Origin: Sediminicoccus rosea
GTDB taxonomy: Bacteria; Pseudomonadota; Alphaproteobacteria; Acetobacterales; Acetobacteraceae
Direction: 5' to 3'
Assembly (NCBI RefSeq): GCF_033547095.1
Contig: NZ_CP137852.1
Location: 3,651,501-3,715,500 of the forward strand
DNA: 64,000 nt
Made by a program: the position numbers and the translations under genes. Below are positions 9,488 to 18,474 of this stretch, one piece after another. Under the pieces are notes generated by a model. It searched no databases. It worked only from the letters and a program-made list of their open reading frames with translations, and had not been told where the DNA came from. Numbering within the stretch: position 1 is the first letter of the stretch; each line of letters starts with the position of its first letter.

Positions 9488-10582
9488 ATGTCGTCCGGAG
9501 CCGTCAACATCCAGTCCCATGGGGACAGTGCGCCGCCCTATCGCGTGGACGCGTCTCCTGGCATGGCCACGTGGCTGCGACAGCATGACGTCGCTCTCGC
9601 CCTCACCACCTATCAGATCGGGAAGCTCTTCCTCGTCGGCGCCCCGGACGAGACACGTCTCAACGTGACGGAGCGCACCTTCGAGCGCTGCCTCGGTGTG
9701 GCCGTGAAGGGAGACAGCCTCTACCTTGCCGGGCTGAACGCGATCTATCGCTTTGCCAATGTCGTTCCCAAGGGGCAGGAACTCGAAGGGCATGACGCCG
9801 TCTATGTCCCGCAGGTGGCCTGGTATACGGGCGACGTCTTCGCCCATGACGTGGGCGTACGGCCGGATGGGCGGCCGCTTTTCGTCAACACGCTGTTCGG
9901 CTGCCTGGCCACGGTGGACGAGGCGACGAGCTTCCGCCCGGTCTGGACTCCTCCCTTCATCAGCCAGTTGGCGCCACAGGACCGCTGCCACCTGAACGGG
10001 CTGGCGATGGACGAAGCAACGGGGCGCCCGGCCTATATGACTGCAGTGGCGGAAACCGACACGCCGCGCGGCTGGGCCGACAAGCGGGATGGCCATGGCG
10101 TCGTGCTCGACCTCGCCAGCAACGCCGTGATCTGCCGGGGGTTGAGCATGCCGCACTCGCCGCGACTCCATGGCGGGACGCTCCATGTGCTGAATGCGGG
10201 GACCGGCGAGCTCGGCATCGTGGATCGTGGGGCGGAGCGCTTCGAGCCGATCGCCTTTGTGCCGGGTTTCGCGCGTGGGCTCGCCCTTGTTGGCGGCTAC
10301 GCACTGGTCGGGACGTCGCTGCCGCGGGCGAATCAGGTGTTCACCGGCCTGCCGCTCGAGGATCGGCTCAAGGCTGCGGGGCGGGAGCCGGAATGCGCCA
10401 TGCTGGTGGTGGAGTTGGCGACGGGCGCGGTCGTCCACTGGCTGCGCCTCGGCGGGGTGGTGCGGGAGCTTTATGACATCGCGCTGCTGCCCGGCCACAA
10501 GAGCCCGATGCTGGTGGGCTTTGCCCAGGGCCAGATCAACCGGCTCATCAGCAGGGGCAAGCCAATGCCGATCGAGGCGTGA
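9488..10582 (+). CDS. TIGR03032-family protein of unknown function
   Basis: This 364-residue protein has no signal peptide or membrane segment. It matches from memory the TIGR03032 family: the N-terminal part TWLRQHDVALALTTYQIGKL (from about residue 27), the central HLNGLAM and MPHSPRLH stretches and FARGLAL are typical. The family is presumed to form a propeller-like fold with no established activity. The ATG at 9488 was preferred over the one at 9449 because AAGGAG lies 12 bases upstream and the family normally begins near here. It is transcribed away from the giant ELWVTDGT protein, so the two share a regulatory region; whether they work together is unknown. Confidence 0.8.
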   Translation: MSSGAVNIQSHGDSAPPYRVDASPGMATWLRQHDVALALTTYQIGKLFLVGAPDETRLNVTERTFERCLGVAVKGDSLYLAGLNAIYRFANVVPKGQELEGHDAVYVPQVAWYTGDVFAHDVGVRPDGRPLFVNTLFGCLATVDEATSFRPVWTPPFISQLAPQDRCHLNGLAMDEATGRPAYMTAVAETDTPRGWADKRDGHGVVLDLASNAVICRGLSMPHSPRLHGGTLHVLNAGTGELGIVDRGAERFEPIAFVPGFARGLALVGGYALVGTSLPRANQVFTGLPLEDRLKAAGREPECAMLVVELATGAVVHWLRLGGVVRELYDIALLPGHKSPMLVGFAQGQINRLISRGKPMPIEA

Positions 10583-10951
10583 ATTCGACCCGGGCTGGGA
10601 ATGACGGTCTGAGTTGCAGTGCGACCGGAGCTCATGCCGTTTTGCTTCCACCGCGCCTGCTGAATGTGGTTCGCTTTCGGGGCCTAAACGCACGAAGACC
10701 GCCAACCGTGCGAGGTGACGGGCTTTTGGGATGCGAGGACCGCGTTCGGGTTACGCAGAACCAGCCTGAGATTTGCCTTGGCCAAGATTCCAGAGCGATC
10801 AGGTTCCAAGCACGCCGCGAGGCGGTTGAAAGCGATCTGCGCGGAGGGACGCCGCGGACGTAAGTCCGACCATCGGTATCCTCGCAGCAGCGTGTGCCTG
10901 CCTGCTCGGGCATCACGGCTTTCGGCTGACCGAGCACGCTCGGTCACGGCG

Positions 10952-11220
10952 ATGCGTGCCGAGCCGGTGGCGACCTTCGTGAGGGAGTTGACAGGGGAGT
11001 GGCATCGGCTCTCGGGTGACCGCTCAACCGAGCGGGCCAATCTCAGCGTAAGCTGGGTAAAGTGGAGCGTAAGCTCTCCGATCTCATCGGCGTGATCGCC
11101 GATCAACTGCATGCGCCGGCTCTCCAGAAGCGGCTTCATGGGCTGACGAACCGCAGCGCGGAGCTTGAGCACCGGCTGGCTGGCGCCGACACCACGGTCT
11201 TCACCACTCGCCTGGAGCGT
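10952..11220 (+). pseudogene. Decayed serine recombinase (resolvase family), coiled-coil region
   Basis: One frame reads EPVATFVRELTGEWHRLSGD then RSTERAN; the next frame continues RKLGKVERKLSDLIGVIADQ and LHAPALQKRLHGLTNRSAEL. This is the coiled-coil segment that follows the zinc-ribbon of large serine recombinases. The two frames join cleanly if one C is restored in the CTCAG at about 11042-11046 (expected CTCCAG), so a single-base deletion plausibly broke it. The catalytic N-terminus is absent. The remainder of the gap 10583-11314 shows no supportable gene; GGGATGCG..GGAC at about 10727-10742 resembles bases near 37249. Confidence 0.6.
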
Positions 11221-11314
11221 GATCCGCTGGGGTGGGATCACCGAAGCGGTGGATCAGCCTCCCGGAATAGCTGGATCGTGATCCCGTGAGGGCGGATGAC
11301 ACCCTCGCCGGCCC

Positions 11315-12061
11315 CTAACTGCGCAATGCCGGTTGGCGCAGCGCCGCGAGCAGCCGGTCAAGCTGCTCCGCGCCGCCATTCTCGGCCAGCAGGCGCCGCG
11401 CCGGCCCCTGGTCGCCCATCATCGCCTCGGCGATCGCGAGATTGACGCCGACCCGCGCCGGCGCGTCCTGCCAGCGCGAGAGCGTGCGCAGGATGGCCGC
11501 CGCCTCCGCCGCGCGGCCGGTCAGCAGCAGGGAGATCGCCAGGTTGTTGCCCGCCGGCACGCTGCCGGGATTGACCAGCAGCGCCTGCCGGTAGCTGCGC
11601 TGCGCCTCCTCATGCCGGCCAAGCAGGTCGAGCGCCACGCCGCGCCCGGTCAGCGCGCCGACATCGCGCGAGGATCCGGCGAGGATCTGGTCGAACAGCG
11701 GCAGTGCCTGCTCCACTTGGCCGGCGGCCAGGCGGATCCGCCCGAGCTGCACGAGCAGCGTGGCATCCGAGGGGCGGCGCTCCAGCGCCTGCCGCAGCAC
11801 CGCCTCGGCCTGGGGGGTGCCGCCCTGGCGCTGCAGCGCGGCGGCGAAGCGGGCCTGGACCGTGGCGTTGCCAGGGTCCGCCGCCGCGGCCGCCCCCAGC
11901 ATGGAGAGCGCGATGTCGCTGTGTCCGGACGCGTCCGCCGCCGCCGCGACCCGCAGGCGGGAGGCATTGTCGGCATGGCGCGTGGGACCGTCGGAGGAGC
12001 CGCCGCAAGCAGTGAGCGGGAGGCTGGCGAGAAGGGCAAGCAGCGGGCGGGGAAGACGCAT
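11315..12061 (-). CDS. tadD: TadD-like TPR lipoprotein of the Tad pilus system
   Basis: A 248-residue lipoprotein whose lipobox LPLTACGG gives a mature protein starting at Cys19. The rest is a run of tetratricopeptide repeats, for example ALERRPSDATLLVQLGRIRL, ALLVNPGSVPAGNNLAISLL and EEAQRSYRQAL. TadD is needed for assembly or stability of the secretin complex in Tad systems. It is the last gene of the minus-strand pilus operon and its start overlaps the TadC stop by one base, so it is translated with the inner-membrane platform genes. Confidence 0.85.
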   Translation of the reverse strand: MRLPRPLLALLASLPLTACGGSSDGPTRHADNASRLRVAAAADASGHSDIALSMLGAAAAADPGNATVQARFAAALQRQGGTPQAEAVLRQALERRPSDATLLVQLGRIRLAAGQVEQALPLFDQILAGSSRDVGALTGRGVALDLLGRHEEAQRSYRQALLVNPGSVPAGNNLAISLLLTGRAAEAAAILRTLSRWQDAPARVGVNLAIAEAMMGDQGPARRLLAENGGAEQLDRLLAALRQPALRS

Positions 12062-13020
12062 CAGGGGCCTCCGAAGGTGCGGCCCATCTCCAGGACGGAG
12101 GGGCCGATCAGGGCGATGAACAGGGCGGGCAGGATGAACAGGATCAGCGGCCCGATCAGCAGCGCCGGCAGGCGGATGGCTTTCTCCTCCAGGCGGAGCT
12201 GGCGGTCGGCACGCATCTCGGCCGCCAGCACCCGCAGCGCCTGGGTCAGCGGCGTGCCGTAGCGCAAGGTCTGGGACAACGTGCCGGCCAGCTGCTTGAA
12301 GCCATCCACGCCGGTGCGGTCGGCCATCCGTTGCAGCGCGAGCCGGCGGTCGGGCAGCATGCGCATTTCCTGCACCAGCACATTCAGCTCGACCGCGATG
12401 GCACGGTTGGACCGCTCCATCTCCCGCGCCACGCGCTCCAGCGCGCTTTCCAGGCCGAGCCCGGCCTCGGCCGCCACCACCATGAGGTCGATGGCGTCGG
12501 GCAAGCCGCGACGGAGCTGCTTCTGGAAGGGGCGCTGCAGGCGGGTGACGATCCAGTTCGGCCCCGTCACCGAGAGCACCAGCGCCCCCGCCAGCAGCAG
12601 CCCCGCCTGTGGAAGATCGTAATCATGCATCCAGGCCAGCGTGATCGCGAGCAGCGGCAGCAACACCACCAGCGCCGCCTTGGCACCCAGCAGCACCGGC
12701 ACGGCCTGGCGCGGGTTCAACCCCGCCGCCGCGACCGCCATCTGGAACTCCGCGAGATCCTTGGCCGAGGTGAAGGCGCTGTCGCGCAGCAATTCGCCCA
12801 GGCGCAGGATCGGCCGCAGCACGGCCAGGCCGATGCTGGCGCGCGCCTCGTCCCCGGCGGCGCGGTCCACCGGCCGCGCCAGGCCCTTCAGGCGCCCGCC
12901 CAGGTCGCGCTCCTCCGCGCTGCGGGCAAGCAACGCCGCGGCGAGGACCGCCAAGCCGATGGCGCCGGCCGAGGCGGCCGTCGCCAGCAGCAGCACGCCG
13001 AAATCGGACGGCACCGCCAT
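12061..13020 (-). CDS. tadC: TadC, type II secretion F-domain inner-membrane platform protein
   Basis: This 319-residue protein has an N-terminal membrane segment (about 10-30), a pair in the middle (about 105-155) and two at the C-terminus (LLIGPLILFILPALFIALIGP). Between them is a T2SSF domain with the usual GLPDAIDLMVVAAEAGLGLE segment near residue 180 and TLSQTLRYGTPLTQALRVLA. With TadB it forms the inner-membrane platform on which the CpaF ATPase acts. The ATG overlaps the TadB stop. Confidence 0.92.
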   Translation of the reverse strand: MAVPSDFGVLLLATAASAGAIGLAVLAAALLARSAEERDLGGRLKGLARPVDRAAGDEARASIGLAVLRPILRLGELLRDSAFTSAKDLAEFQMAVAAAGLNPRQAVPVLLGAKAALVVLLPLLAITLAWMHDYDLPQAGLLLAGALVLSVTGPNWIVTRLQRPFQKQLRRGLPDAIDLMVVAAEAGLGLESALERVAREMERSNRAIAVELNVLVQEMRMLPDRRLALQRMADRTGVDGFKQLAGTLSQTLRYGTPLTQALRVLAAEMRADRQLRLEEKAIRLPALLIGPLILFILPALFIALIGPSVLEMGRTFGGP

Positions 13021-13982
13021 CAGTCCTCCCCCGCCTTGCGGATCAGCCAGCGGATCGTCACGACACCGAGCGCCATCAGGCCGAGGCCCGCCATCAGCAG
13101 CTTCTGGCCGGTCGGGTTCTCGGTGAAGGCGCTGACGTAGAAGGGCTGGCTGAAGGACATGGCGAGGGCGGCGATGAACGGCAGGACGATCAGCAGCCCC
13201 GCCTGCACCTTCGCCTCGCCCGCCAAGGCCTGGGCCCGCTTGGCGAGGCTGACCCGCTTGCGCACCGTGTCGGCCAGGTTGTCGAGCGTCTCGGCCAGGC
13301 TGCCGCCGGTCTGCGACTGAAGGCCGAGCGTGACCGCGAGGAAGGCGAACTCGGTCAGGCCCGTGCGCTCGTAGACGCGCATCAGGGCCACGTCCACGCT
13401 GCGGCCGATGGTCATGTCGCCCAGCACGCGCGTGAACTCATCGCGGGTGGGCGAGGCGAGCTCGCGCGTGACGCTGCGCAGCGCCTCGGCCAGCGGCAGG
13501 CCAGCGCGGATGGCGCGCACCATGAGGCCCAGCGCCTCCGGAATCTGCTGGAACACCGCATCGCAGTAGCGCCGGTGCTGCCAGCCGAACATCGCGCGCG
13601 CGACCAGCAGGCCAGCCAGCAGCGCAACCGGCACCGCAAGAAGGCCGCCCATGAGATCGGCCGCGCGGAAGCCGGCGAAGGCCGCCACCACGAGGCTGGC
13701 CAACAGCACCACCACCCAGGGGATCACATGCTCCTGCGGGATGTCGGGGTGGTAGCGCAGCACCCGGAAGATGCGGCCGACGAGCGGGCTGGTCTCCCGC
13801 CGGCCGACGCGGATGCTGGGCAGGTCGGCGATCGCGGCCAGGCTCGCGCCGCGCGTCGTCTGGGCCGAGATCCGCTCCCGCAGGCGCTGGTTGCGTCGGC
13901 TGCCGACCAGGATCGCCGCACCCGCGCTCATCGCCGCGAGCAGCAGCGGCGCCAGGATGAGGAAGATGCCGGTCCGCGTCAC
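13020..13982 (-). CDS. tadB: TadB, type II secretion F-domain inner-membrane platform protein
   Basis: This 320-residue protein starts with a hydrophobic segment, has a central transmembrane pair (about 88-130), and a T2SSF domain containing QIPEALGLMVRAIRAGLPLA, FLAVTLGLQSQTGGSLAETL and DNLADTVRKR. A C-terminal pair of membrane segments follows. The GTG start overlaps the CpaF stop (GTGA). It is the partner of TadC in the Tad pilus platform. Confidence 0.92.
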   Translation of the reverse strand: MTRTGIFLILAPLLLAAMSAGAAILVGSRRNQRLRERISAQTTRGASLAAIADLPSIRVGRRETSPLVGRIFRVLRYHPDIPQEHVIPWVVVLLASLVVAAFAGFRAADLMGGLLAVPVALLAGLLVARAMFGWQHRRYCDAVFQQIPEALGLMVRAIRAGLPLAEALRSVTRELASPTRDEFTRVLGDMTIGRSVDVALMRVYERTGLTEFAFLAVTLGLQSQTGGSLAETLDNLADTVRKRVSLAKRAQALAGEAKVQAGLLIVLPFIAALAMSFSQPFYVSAFTENPTGQKLLMAGLGLMALGVVTIRWLIRKAGED

Positions 13983-15358
13983 GCCGTGTCGCCCTGCAAG
14001 GCGCGCATCCAGGCCTCGCCGAGGCCGAAATACTCCAGCCGCTCGTAGAAGCCGGGGCGGATCGCCGGGCTGTTCCAGCGCCCGCGGATGCGCCCGGTGG
14101 AATCCTCTCCCTGGTACTCGAAGGCGAAGATGTCGTTCATCGTGATCACCTCCCCCTCCAGCCCGCGCACCTCCGACACCTGGGAGACGCGGCGCCCACC
14201 GTCGCGCATGCGCTCGACCTGGATGATGATGTCCACCGCGCTCGCGATCTGCGTCCGGATGGCCCGCGCGGGCAGCGCGGCCTGCCCCATCAGCACCATG
14301 TTCTCGATGCGGGTCACGGCATCGCGGGCGGTGTTGGCGTGCACCGTGCAGTAGGAGCCGTCATGGCCGGTGTTCATCGCCTGGAGCATGTCGAAGGCCT
14401 CGGCGCCCCGCACCTCGCCCACGATGATGCGATCGGGCCGCATGCGCAGCGCGTTGCGCATCAGGTCGCGCTGGGTGATCTCGCCCCGGCCTTCGAGGTT
14501 GGGCGGGCGCGTCTCCAGGCGGACGACATGGGGCTGCTGCAGTTGCAGCTCGGCCGCGTCCTCGATGGTGACGATCCGCTCGCGGCCGTCGATCAGCCGG
14601 CTCATCGCGTTCATCATCGTCGTCTTGCCCGAGCCCGTGCCGCCCGAGATGACGACGTTGAGGCGGCAGCGCGCGGCGATCTCCAGGATGCGGGCGACCG
14701 GCGCGGACATTGAGCCGCCCTCGACCATGCCCTGGAAGTCCACCTTGCGCTTGGCGAACTTGCGGATGGAGATGCAGGCGCCGTCGATAGCCAGCGGCGG
14801 GAAGATGACGTTGACGCGACTGCCATCGGCCAGCCGGCAATCCACCAGCGGGCTCGATTCATCCACCCGGCGGCCGACGGTCGATGCCATCTTCTGCGCG
14901 ATGGCCGCGACCTGCGCGCCATCGCGGAAGCGCACCGGCGATTTCCGCAGCTGGCCCCGCACCTCGATGAAAACGTTGTAGGGCCCGTTGATCATGATGT
15001 CGGAGATGCTGTCATCGGCCAGCAGCGGCTCCAGCGGGCCGTAGCCCACCATGTCATGGGCGAGTTCCTCGGCGATCTGCGCCTGTTCGCGTCCCGAGAT
15101 CTCGATGCGGTCCTGGTTGGCCACCTCGTTCACCAGCGCTTCGAGCTGCTGGCGCAGCGCCGGCTGCGGCAGGTCCGAGGCGATGACAGGATCCACTCGG
15201 TCCAGCACCTTGAGGCGCAGCCGCTCCACCGCCGCCTCATGGCCCGGCGAGAACGGGCGCACCGCCTGGACGCGCGGGGAGGCCACGTCCTCGGCCGGCG
15301 TGAGCGGCTCGGTGGGGGCCTCCTCGATGACGAGCGGGCGCCGGCCGAAGGTCTTCAT
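13979..15358 (-). CDS. cpaF: CpaF/TadA pilus-assembly ATPase
   Basis: This 459-residue hexameric secretion ATPase powers Flp pilin polymerisation. It has Walker A GGTGSGKTTMM, the Asp-box IVTIEDAAELQL, Walker B MRPDRIIVGEVRGAEAFDML, and the HxD-type GHDGSYCTVHANTARDA of CpaF proteins. The N-terminal third (about 40-130) is the CpaF-specific helical region containing the MVGYGPLEPLL and SDIMINGPYNVFIE segments. ATG at 15358 overlaps the CpaE stop (ATGA). The same frame runs open upstream to 16114, but only as a shadow of cpaE. Confidence 0.95.
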   Translation of the reverse strand: MKTFGRRPLVIEEAPTEPLTPAEDVASPRVQAVRPFSPGHEAAVERLRLKVLDRVDPVIASDLPQPALRQQLEALVNEVANQDRIEISGREQAQIAEELAHDMVGYGPLEPLLADDSISDIMINGPYNVFIEVRGQLRKSPVRFRDGAQVAAIAQKMASTVGRRVDESSPLVDCRLADGSRVNVIFPPLAIDGACISIRKFAKRKVDFQGMVEGGSMSAPVARILEIAARCRLNVVISGGTGSGKTTMMNAMSRLIDGRERIVTIEDAAELQLQQPHVVRLETRPPNLEGRGEITQRDLMRNALRMRPDRIIVGEVRGAEAFDMLQAMNTGHDGSYCTVHANTARDAVTRIENMVLMGQAALPARAIRTQIASAVDIIIQVERMRDGGRRVSQVSEVRGLEGEVITMNDIFAFEYQGEDSTGRIRGRWNSPAIRPGFYERLEYFGLGEAWMRALQGDTA

Positions 15359-16611
15359 GCGGCCCTCCAGCGCGCAAACTGGCGCGCCAGCCAGGAGCCC
15401 GCCCCCTCGGCGGGGGCGCGCACGGCCGTGATCTCGCGCGTCAGCGGCGCCAGCGCGCGCCGCAGCTGAACGCTCTGGCGCAGCGCCGGCTGGCCCAGAT
15501 TGGCGGCGCGGGGCAGCAGCTGCGGCAGGTCGGGGATGACGAGGTCGGGCGCCGCGCCGAGCCCCTGCTCCACCAGCTTCAGCGTCAGCCCTCCGGGCAG
15601 CCCGGCGCGGTTGAGCACCGTCATCGCGCGCAGGGCGCCCTCGGCCGGGAGCAGCTTGCGCGCCGCGATCGCATCTCGGATGCCCGCGACATCGGGGCTC
15701 ATCACCAGCACCACGTGGCGCGCCATGTCGAGCGCCGCGCGTTCCGCCTTGCCGGGCGGCATCGGCATGTCGATCACCACCTGGTTGAAGCGCTGCTGCA
15801 GCATCTCGACCAGCCGGCGCACGCCCTCCTCGGTCGGCGCGGGGGCGGATTCCAGGGGCTCGTCCGCCGCGATGAGGCGCAGCCGCTCTTCGATCGGGAT
15901 CACGACGCGGTCCAGGAACAGCGAGTCGACCCGCTCCGGATCCTCCAGCGCCACGCGCAGCCCGGTGCTGGCCTGCACGCCCAGCATCAGCCCGGCCGTT
16001 CCGCCGCGCAGATGCAGGTCCAGCAGGGCGACGTGGCCGCGCGCCACATCGGCCATCTGCAGGGCGAGGTTCACCGCAACGGTGGTGGCGCCGGACCCGC
16101 CCCGCACACCGCACACCGCCACCACCTGCCCGCTGCGGCGGGCCGCCGCCACTTGGCCCGCATCGCGCAGCAGATGCGGCGCGACCAGCCGCGCCGCCAG
16201 GTCCCGCGTGATCGGCTTGGCCAGGTATTCGGCGATCATCAGGTCGCGCGTCAGCTGGCGATAGAAGCCGATATCCGTCCGCTCGCCGATGACGATCACG
16301 CCGACATCGGGCGTGCAGACATGCGCCAGCGCCTCCAGCGCACCCAGCGGGTCGGCCAGCCCGCTGATGTCCACCAGCAGCGTCTCGGGCGCTGGCTCGC
16401 GTTCGAGCATGGCCGCCGCGACCAATGCATGGCCACGGCGAAGCTGCAGCTGGCCGGACGGCAGGTTGAGGCCTCCACGCAGCGCCGCCTCGCTCTCCTC
16501 ATCCGTGACGAAGGCCAGCAGCTGCGCGCGGCGGCCGGCGCCGCGCCCCTCGGCAGCGCCGCCGCGGGCGATATCGGGGGCTTCGTGGACCGGGCGCTGC
16601 TCAGTTCGCAT
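15355..16611 (-). CDS. cpaE: CpaE/TadZ-like MinD-family ATPase for pilus localisation
   Basis: A 418-residue protein with an N-terminal receiver-like domain (about 45-165) that lacks a clear phosphorylation site, followed by a MinD/ParA-like ATPase. The deviant Walker A reads GVRGGSGATTVAVNLALQ (about 170-190), and LALLDLHLRGGTAGLMLG and VVIDMPMP fit the switch regions. CpaE/TadZ proteins place the Tad machine at a cell pole. The gene overlaps cpaD upstream and cpaF downstream in the operon. Confidence 0.9.
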   Translation of the reverse strand: MRTEQRPVHEAPDIARGGAAEGRGAGRRAQLLAFVTDEESEAALRGGLNLPSGQLQLRRGHALVAAAMLEREPAPETLLVDISGLADPLGALEALAHVCTPDVGVIVIGERTDIGFYRQLTRDLMIAEYLAKPITRDLAARLVAPHLLRDAGQVAAARRSGQVVAVCGVRGGSGATTVAVNLALQMADVARGHVALLDLHLRGGTAGLMLGVQASTGLRVALEDPERVDSLFLDRVVIPIEERLRLIAADEPLESAPAPTEEGVRRLVEMLQQRFNQVVIDMPMPPGKAERAALDMARHVVLVMSPDVAGIRDAIAARKLLPAEGALRAMTVLNRAGLPGGLTLKLVEQGLGAAPDLVIPDLPQLLPRAANLGQPALRQSVQLRRALAPLTREITAVRAPAEGAGSWLARQFARWRAA

Positions 16612-16909
16612 CCATTCCTCCCGCGGGCGGCGCCGCGACGGGCGCGCTGCCCGCCGCCCCCACCTGCGCGGCGCGGCTGTCGGGCAGCGGCCGCCGGCGG
16701 TCCTCGTTCAACCGCTGGATGGCATCGACCCCGGGCCGGGCCCGGTCGGTCGCGGCGGCCACGCCGCTCACCGCATGGCGCGGATCGGCCAGCATGGCGC
16801 GCAGGTTCACGTCGTTAACCCCGGTGGCGTGCCAGGTGTAGGGCCGGTCGAAATCGGTCGGCGCGCAGGCCGGCAGCGCCAGGCAGAGAAGGGCGGCAAG
16901 GGCGCGCAT
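16601..16909 (-). CDS. cpaD: Short CpaD-like pilus lipoprotein
   Basis: A small lipoprotein of 102 residues: MRALAALLCLALPACAP gives a lipobox with Cys15, and the mature part has the NDVNLRAMLADPRHAVSG stretch found in CpaD proteins. It is shorter than typical CpaD (about 200), so it may be a reduced form. ATG at 16909 is preferred over the GTG at 16918 because GGAG lies 8 bases upstream, inside the end of cpaC. Position between cpaC and cpaE matches the standard cpa order and is the main support. Confidence 0.75.
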   Translation of the reverse strand: MRALAALLCLALPACAPTDFDRPYTWHATGVNDVNLRAMLADPRHAVSGVAAATDRARPGVDAIQRLNEDRRRPLPDSRAAQVGAAGSAPVAAPPAGGMDAN

Positions 16910-16914
16910 GGTGT

Positions 16915-18474
16915 TCACTCCAGGATGAAGCCGGCGTCGAGCCGGCTCTGGAATTGCGGCAGCGGGCTGCCGCGATCGAGCTGCCTTCGCAGCAGGATGC
17001 GGTCGAGGTCGGTCGCGGGCCGCATGCTGTCATTGGGCGTGCCAAGCGCGCGCGGGTCGGAGACGGGGCGCACCAGATACGGCGTGATGATGATCACCAG
17101 CTCCGTCTCGTTGCGGCGGTATCGGTCGGAGCGGAACAGCGCGCCGAGCACCGGGATGTCGCCGAGGCCGGCGAGGCCCTGGTTGCTGGTCGTCGTGCTG
17201 CGCTGCAGGAGCCCCGCGATCGCGAAGCTCTGCCCGCTGCCGAGCTCGATGGTGGTCTCGGCGCGGCGGACGGTGAGCGCCGGCACGCGCACGACGCCAC
17301 CGGCCACCGGCAGGTTGATGGCGCCATTGTCCGACAGCTCGCTCACCTCCGGCCTGACCCGCAGGTTGAGGCGCTCAGGCCCCAGCACGGTCGGCACGAA
17401 GGCGAGGCTGACACCGAACTGCTTGAACTCGATGGTGATGTTGTTGGTCAGCGAACTGGCGGCGACGGGCACCGGGAATTCGCCGCCGGCGAGGAAGCTC
17501 GCCACCTCGCCCGACTGCGCGGTCAGGTTGGGCTCGGCCAGGATGGTGATCAGCTGGTCCGCCGCCAGCGCGTCGATGACACCATTGATGTCGAAGCGCG
17601 AGGAGCTGTAGCGCACCCCGTAGCGCGCGACCTGGCCGTTGGTCGCCGCGCTGCTGATGGCACCCGCGATGGCGCCCGCAATGCCGCCGGCCGTGCCCGT
17701 GCGCAGCCCGATCGCCCAGTTCGCGCCGTCATGCGCCAGGGCCTGCCAGTTGAAGCCCAGCTCACGCGTCACCTGGCGGGAGATCTCCGCCACGCGGACA
17801 CGAAGATTCACCTGGATCGAGGAGAGCAGGTTCAGGTTGTTCGTCACCTCGCGCCCCTCCCCGCCATAGGCGCGGGCGATCGCCTCTGCGCGGGTGGCGG
17901 CCTCGGCCGTGGGCAGCGTGCCGGACAGCGCGAGCCCGCCCGAGCCCAACGGCGTCACCGTCAGCCCCTCCGCGCCCGGGACCAACCGGCGGATCATGTT
18001 CTGCACCGCGGGCGCGCCCGGGCCACCGCCGCCGCCGCCACCACCACCGCCGCCGAAGCGCTGCGCCTGCCGCTGCACCGTCTCCAGCGCGGCTCGGCCC
18101 GGCTGCACCACCACGTCATACTCGGCCACCGGCACGCCACCCTCGCCGGTTGCGATCACCGTGGTGCGGCCTGGCCCCACGGCCATGAGGAAGATGCTGT
18201 CGGGCGAGGCCGGCTGCACCCGCGCGATCCGCGGATCGGCCGCCAGCACAGCGACGGCCGGGGCCGGCAGGCGCAGCAGGCGGCCCGCGCCGGCCTCGAG
18301 AACGAGCGGCACCGCAGCGGCGGGGGCCGCGGCCGGCGCCGGCCGGGCGGGGGCGCCGGGCGGCGTGAGCGGCGTCTGCCGCGCGGCCGCAGGTGCGCGG
18401 GGCAGCTGCGGGATGTTGGTCTGGGCCTGGGCCACACCGCACAGCAGGACGGCCAGGAGGGGCAGATGCTTCAA
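16915..18474 (-). CDS. cpaC: CpaC/RcpA outer-membrane secretin of the Tad pilus
   Basis: A 519-residue secretin. A Sec signal (residues 1-17, ending VAQA) is followed by the pilus N-domain (LLRLPAPAVAVLAADPRIAR, about 68-90), a BON-like region, and the secretin channel domain: VNLRVRVAEISRQVTRELGF, EPNLTAQSGEVASFLAGGEFP and VVRVPALTVRRAETTIELGS, ending with the ELVIIITPYLVRPV lip. An 11-glycine run precedes the PGAPAVQN segment near residue 150. The probable start is TTG at 18474, overlapping the CpaB stop (TTGA). It forms the outer-membrane pore for the Flp pilus. Confidence 0.93.
   Translation of the reverse strand: MKHLPLLAVLLCGVAQAQTNIPQLPRAPAAARQTPLTPPGAPARPAPAAAPAAAVPLVLEAGAGRLLRLPAPAVAVLAADPRIARVQPASPDSIFLMAVGPGRTTVIATGEGGVPVAEYDVVVQPGRAALETVQRQAQRFGGGGGGGGGGGPGAPAVQNMIRRLVPGAEGLTVTPLGSGGLALSGTLPTAEAATRAEAIARAYGGEGREVTNNLNLLSSIQVNLRVRVAEISRQVTRELGFNWQALAHDGANWAIGLRTGTAGGIAGAIAGAISSAATNGQVARYGVRYSSSRFDINGVIDALAADQLITILAEPNLTAQSGEVASFLAGGEFPVPVAASSLTNNITIEFKQFGVSLAFVPTVLGPERLNLRVRPEVSELSDNGAINLPVAGGVVRVPALTVRRAETTIELGSGQSFAIAGLLQRSTTTSNQGLAGLGDIPVLGALFRSDRYRRNETELVIIITPYLVRPVSDPRALGTPNDSMRPATDLDRILLRRQLDRGSPLPQFQSRLDAGFILE

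Noticed and set aside
15359-16114. Possible N-terminal extension of CpaF
   Set aside because: The frame stays open, but this part is an out-of-frame shadow of cpaE and has Arg/Ala/Gly-rich low-complexity translation; the ATG at 15358 overlaps the cpaE stop in the usual way.
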